Shown here: positions 61,097 to 64,000 of the stretch, piece by piece
Layout: each line of letters begins with the position of its first letter
Position numbering within the stretch: position 1 is the first letter of the stretch
DNA from: Mortierella sp. BCC40632
Lineage: Eukaryota; Mortierellomycota; Mortierellomycetes; Mortierellales; Mortierellaceae
Length of the DNA stretch: 64,000 nucleotides
Reading direction: 5' to 3'
NCBI GenBank assembly: GCA_011634665.1
Contig: WAEK01000006.1
Span: 2,548,001-2,612,000 of the forward strand
The notes under the pieces: model-generated
Database searches by the model: none
Told to the model about the DNA's origin: nothing
What the model saw: only the letters and a program-made list of their open reading frames with translations
Translations under genes and position numbers: made by a program

Positions 61097-64000
61097 CTGA
61101 TGTTGGAGGCATAGTAAGTTGAGCTATCTCCTGTGAATATGAACAGGTATGTTTGGTGGGACGGATTGTCCTTGTAAATGGCTCCAGTGTATGTCTCTCC
61201 AGTGAGAGTAGAGTCGACCCTCCTGCTATCGCAATACAAACGGCTGCGTTCACATCCCGGGACTTGATCGTATGTCCTCGCTGGACTGACCCGCACTGGC
61301 TGTTCGTACACTCCATTGCTCCATTCACCTGAACCATCTTCTCCTTGCCATCCACAATCCGACGCGACCGTGCCTTCCTCAATTGACCAAAACACTCGGC
61401 ACACGTCTGGCTCGTCCTGAATTCATCAGTAAGTCCAACCACTCCGTACCGCATATGCTGCTCTCTCATCTTTCCTCCTCCCCGTCTAGCGTGCCCTCCA
61501 TTTCTGCTTCCTACTCCCGTTCCTCCCGACCCCACCAGCATCACTGGGATGAGTGATGGACCATTCTTGCGACACCGAGCCAGGTGCTGGTAGTTACCCC
61601 AGGTACACGCTATATGGTGCCGTTGGCAACCACCACACCATCCATCTGACGGGGATACCTCTAGAACATTAAAAGAAGAAGACTCAGTAAAAAAAAAAAA
61701 AAAAAAAAAAGGACATTTTGTTCTGCTCAACTGTACCTGATGGGCTCTCTGACCCAAACGTTTCCAATGCGTGATTCTTCACATACTCCCTCTCTGCTGC
61801 CGCCACCTCCCCCCCACACCCTTCTTGTGCGAAGTCGCTGGTTGTGCAGATCCTTCAACCTTGCCTTGGATTTCTCAAATCCCTTCAATGCTTTGCGTGA
61901 CTCTCGATGCAGCTCATGCACCCTGTCAATCTCCTCCATCGTCTGTGCTGTCTTCAAAACTTGTTCCTTGTCTGAGAGCTTCTCCAGTGCTTCGCGTACA
62001 TCACTATTCTCCGGTCTCTTAAGTCGCATCTCTCGCCTCTTGGCTACCCGTCGCATCCCTGAAGCTTCATTGAGCTGAGGTGCCGTGATCTTGAATGGAC
62101 GACTCTGGGGTGTCCATTGTTCTCTAGAGGCAGTTGCCTCTCCTGATGACTCCTCATCCGGAGGTGGTGGCCATGGCTCAGATTAGAGCTCCCAAAGGTT
62201 TCCTCCGCATCCTCTTCTGTGCCTATTCATCATTAAAAAAAGCTATTAGATGCGCTGAGCTTGACAGATGACCGACATTATTCCTTACATCTTGCCCATT
62301 CAACTTACCATAAAGTACAGCATATCGGTTGATATGCGTCTTGATCTCGCCCAGGGTCTGTGCACATGTTACACTCATCGTTCGAATCCCTGGATCTGTC
62401 CCTGCAAAGACAATTCTGTCCTCTGGCAACTTGGAAATATCGAGCCGCCTCGTTGAATCCTCGACTGTAAAATCCTTCACAGTAGGTGTGGTGTACTCCA
62501 CCGCCTTTGAGCCATCCTTGTTCTTTGGGGTCTTTGCTGTAACTACCCTGCGGAGCCCATTCCAGTAACTCCTCTCTTTCCGCAGGCGTCGCAACTGACT
62601 CTCCTGTGGCTGTACAGTTGCTCGAAGAGCTCGCACCTTTCTCCTTGCTTCTTGAAGAACGCGATATGTCTTTTTTTTGCTCACTCCCTCTTCCGTCCTC
62701 TACACTCTGAATATTGCCCTCATTCGTGTCTACGCCCCCGATGCCTTCCTTGTTTGCCTTCTCATTCTCTTTTCTGACTGCTGTGCGGTGGTTCTTGGCT
62801 GTCAGGCTTTTGATCCGTCTCGAGCACCTTGAGTTCCTTTCGGCCTCGCTTGATTCTACTCTCAAGGTCTTTGATATTGCTCTCTACTCTCTTGATCTCT
62901 TCAGCAATTGTTTCCACTTCCATCTTTTGATACTCTATCTCTTTGGTCCAGTCCATAGTATCAGTCCTGACCTTGGCCTTGACCCGCCTCTCGTAGTGGC
63001 TGAACAACGGGCGACCTCCACGCTCGGCTCCCTGTGGAATCACTTCACCCAAAATCCGGACTGTGTACCTATCGACGAACATCATTCTGTCCGCAAATCT
63101 GAGGCCATGCTTGCGACACAGCCTTTGAACTTTCTCCAAGTCGAAGAATGCCCCAAAGACTGCGTCCTTGTGATGTGGGACTCTTTCTCCGGCTATTAGA
63201 GGAGTGCCTTCAGAGTTCTTGATATCAAAGTGGCCTGGCGTCTTGGCACACAACACCTCGTATAACCCCTTCGCTCCAAGAATCAATGCATGACTGGAAG
63301 AAGGTGATATCTGCGGTGACAAAAGCCGAGTGTGCTGAGGATACCCAGCCGCTCTTTGAATTGCGTTGGCAATGATGGCCATAGGTGCAAGCAAAGTAGC
63401 GTGGGCCAAGGGCGCCCTCGTTCCACCTTGGGGTCTCGTCTCTCGGCTAACTCGACGTTTTGCAACATAGGGTCGAAGTGCGTTGGCCAGCTTGGCTACA
63501 ACACTGCATTGCTCCTCGGTGATATCCATTCCGCCGTGTGCTGACTTTCTGACCCAGTTGTTGTCGATTTCCTTCTCGATCGGGGGGTGACTCTAGGAGC
63601 ATACGAAGAAGTCTCCTCAAAGACAATATGATCGCTCTTGTTGGCTCTTTAGCGAGAGAATCCCCTAATTCGTTTTCTAGTTCTTCCTCCATCTCATCGA
63701 GATCCCAGTCGTCGAAATCAGACCCTTCGAGATTGTCAGAGTCCTGATCTTTGACAGTTCTCCTTTGGGTCACACCATTGTCCTTGTTGTTCACCTCAAC
63801 CACCGGCTCTTTGACAAAATCTTCCTCCGGTTCTTTAATGTCCCAATCGTCAAAATCAATCCCTTCAAGGTCGTCCGTATTCAGGTCTTCGACGGCTCTC
63901 CTTAGGGCTTGAATACTGGATTCACCGCCCGCCTCGACTGTCGGCTCTTTGACAGGGTCACCCTCCAGTTGGCTAAAATCCCAGTCATCAAAATTGACCC
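61047..64000 (-). CDS. Fanzor-B: TnpB-like RuvC nuclease with acidic repeat extension, 5' end beyond window
   Basis: Exons in minus order: repeat-encoding exon (to 64000), 62828-63592, 62309-62699, 61787-62142 and 61047-61658, with matching phases. Features in order: acidic N-terminal repeats, a conserved Fanzor N-terminal region (KDAVFGAFFDLEKVQRLCRK, MMFVDRYTVRILGEVIP), coiled helices, RuvC-I IVFAGTDPGIRTMSV (Asp near 62395), a long helical insert, LTDEFRTSQTCAECF (alternative Glu and zinc Cys pair), ECTNSQC (second pair) and SRDVNAAVCIAIAG (RuvC-III Asp near 61255). All catalytic residues expected of a Fanzor nuclease are present. It is only distantly similar to Fanzor-A and is a separate lineage, not a duplicate. 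A frame change at about 63565-63640 needs either a short intron or a one-base slip in a G6/C6 tract. The gene ends inside the MULE gene on the opposite strand. Confidence 0.87.
63702..63992 (-). repeat. 138-bp (46-codon) tandem repeats in Fanzor-B
   Basis: The motif FDDWD occurs at 63978-63992, 63840-63854 and 63702-63716, exactly 138 bp apart each time. Each copy is preceded by an acidic LEG(I/S)D-type lead and followed about 10 residues later by a KEP(T/V) box, then an (L/Q)RR box. A fourth, partial copy (KEPTRAIILSLRR) follows at about 63655-63610. The array runs toward, and probably beyond, the window edge. Confidence 0.85.

Noticed and set aside
62143..62235. Possible frameshift in Fanzor-B between 62143 and 62235
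   Set aside because: An acceptor at 62143-62144 (catcag) joins 62309 to 62142 in the correct phase, so no frameshift is needed.

Overview
The window is nuclear DNA of an early-diverging, filamentous-type fungus. A Mortierellomycota/Mucoromycota-like genome fits best, but this is inferred from gene content and was not tested by search. Support: intron-rich genes with fungal-style GT(A/G)AG..AG splice sites, fungal protein families (Cdc28-type CDK1, Opi3-type phospholipid methyltransferase, Bud32, FKBP with an RDEL tail, CCT2), and a background of very long A/T homopolymers and (CT)n runs. Exon boundaries below were read by eye; for nearly every gene the exon lengths sum to an exact multiple of three and the joins restore conserved family motifs.

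Layout. 1-4.5 kb: long coiled-coil protein (-). 5.5-7.7 kb: M28 aminopeptidase (-). 8.2-9.7 kb: JMJD5-like JmjC protein (-), head-to-head with FRG1 (+, 9.9-11.1 kb). 11.2-12.0 kb: ER FKBP (-). 12-16.6 kb: gene-poor, repeat-rich. 16.6-19.0 kb: large disordered protein with a C-terminal methyltransferase domain (+). 19.6-20.7 kb: unknown protein (+). 21.1-23.1 kb: Bem46/ABHD13 hydrolase (-). 23.9-25.4 kb: TMEM70-like mitochondrial protein (+). 26.1-27.6 kb: septin-like GTPase (+). 28.7-30.1 kb: Bud32 kinase (+). 30.7-31.5 kb: V-ATPase subunit e (-). 31.5-35.8 kb: gene desert with decayed coding traces. 35.8-36.7 kb: intronless membrane protein (+). 38.6-39.3 kb: EIF1AD (+). 40.0-42.3 kb: CDK1 (-). 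42.7-44.1 kb: phospholipid methyltransferase (-). 44.3-46.1 kb: fused chorismate mutase-prephenate dehydratase (-). 46.9-49.8 kb: ADCK1/UbiB kinase (+). 50.5-52.2 kb: VAMP7 SNARE (+). 52.9-55.6 kb: chaperonin CCT2 (-).

56.0-64.0 kb (running off the right edge) is an accessory island. It holds two different Fanzor genes (eukaryotic relatives of TnpB, RNA-guided RuvC nucleases) on the minus strand, flanking a Mutator-like (MULE) transposase on the plus strand. The left Fanzor carries a tRNA-headed SINE with a 16-bp target-site duplication, plus an inverted-repeat element, exactly between the halves of its zinc finger. The right Fanzor has an N-terminal acidic extension built from 46-residue repeats. 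The MULE and right Fanzor genes overlap tail-to-tail. This island is the most unusual part of the window.

The housekeeping genes are not a pathway cluster; they are unrelated single genes, several arranged as divergent or convergent pairs with short spacers.
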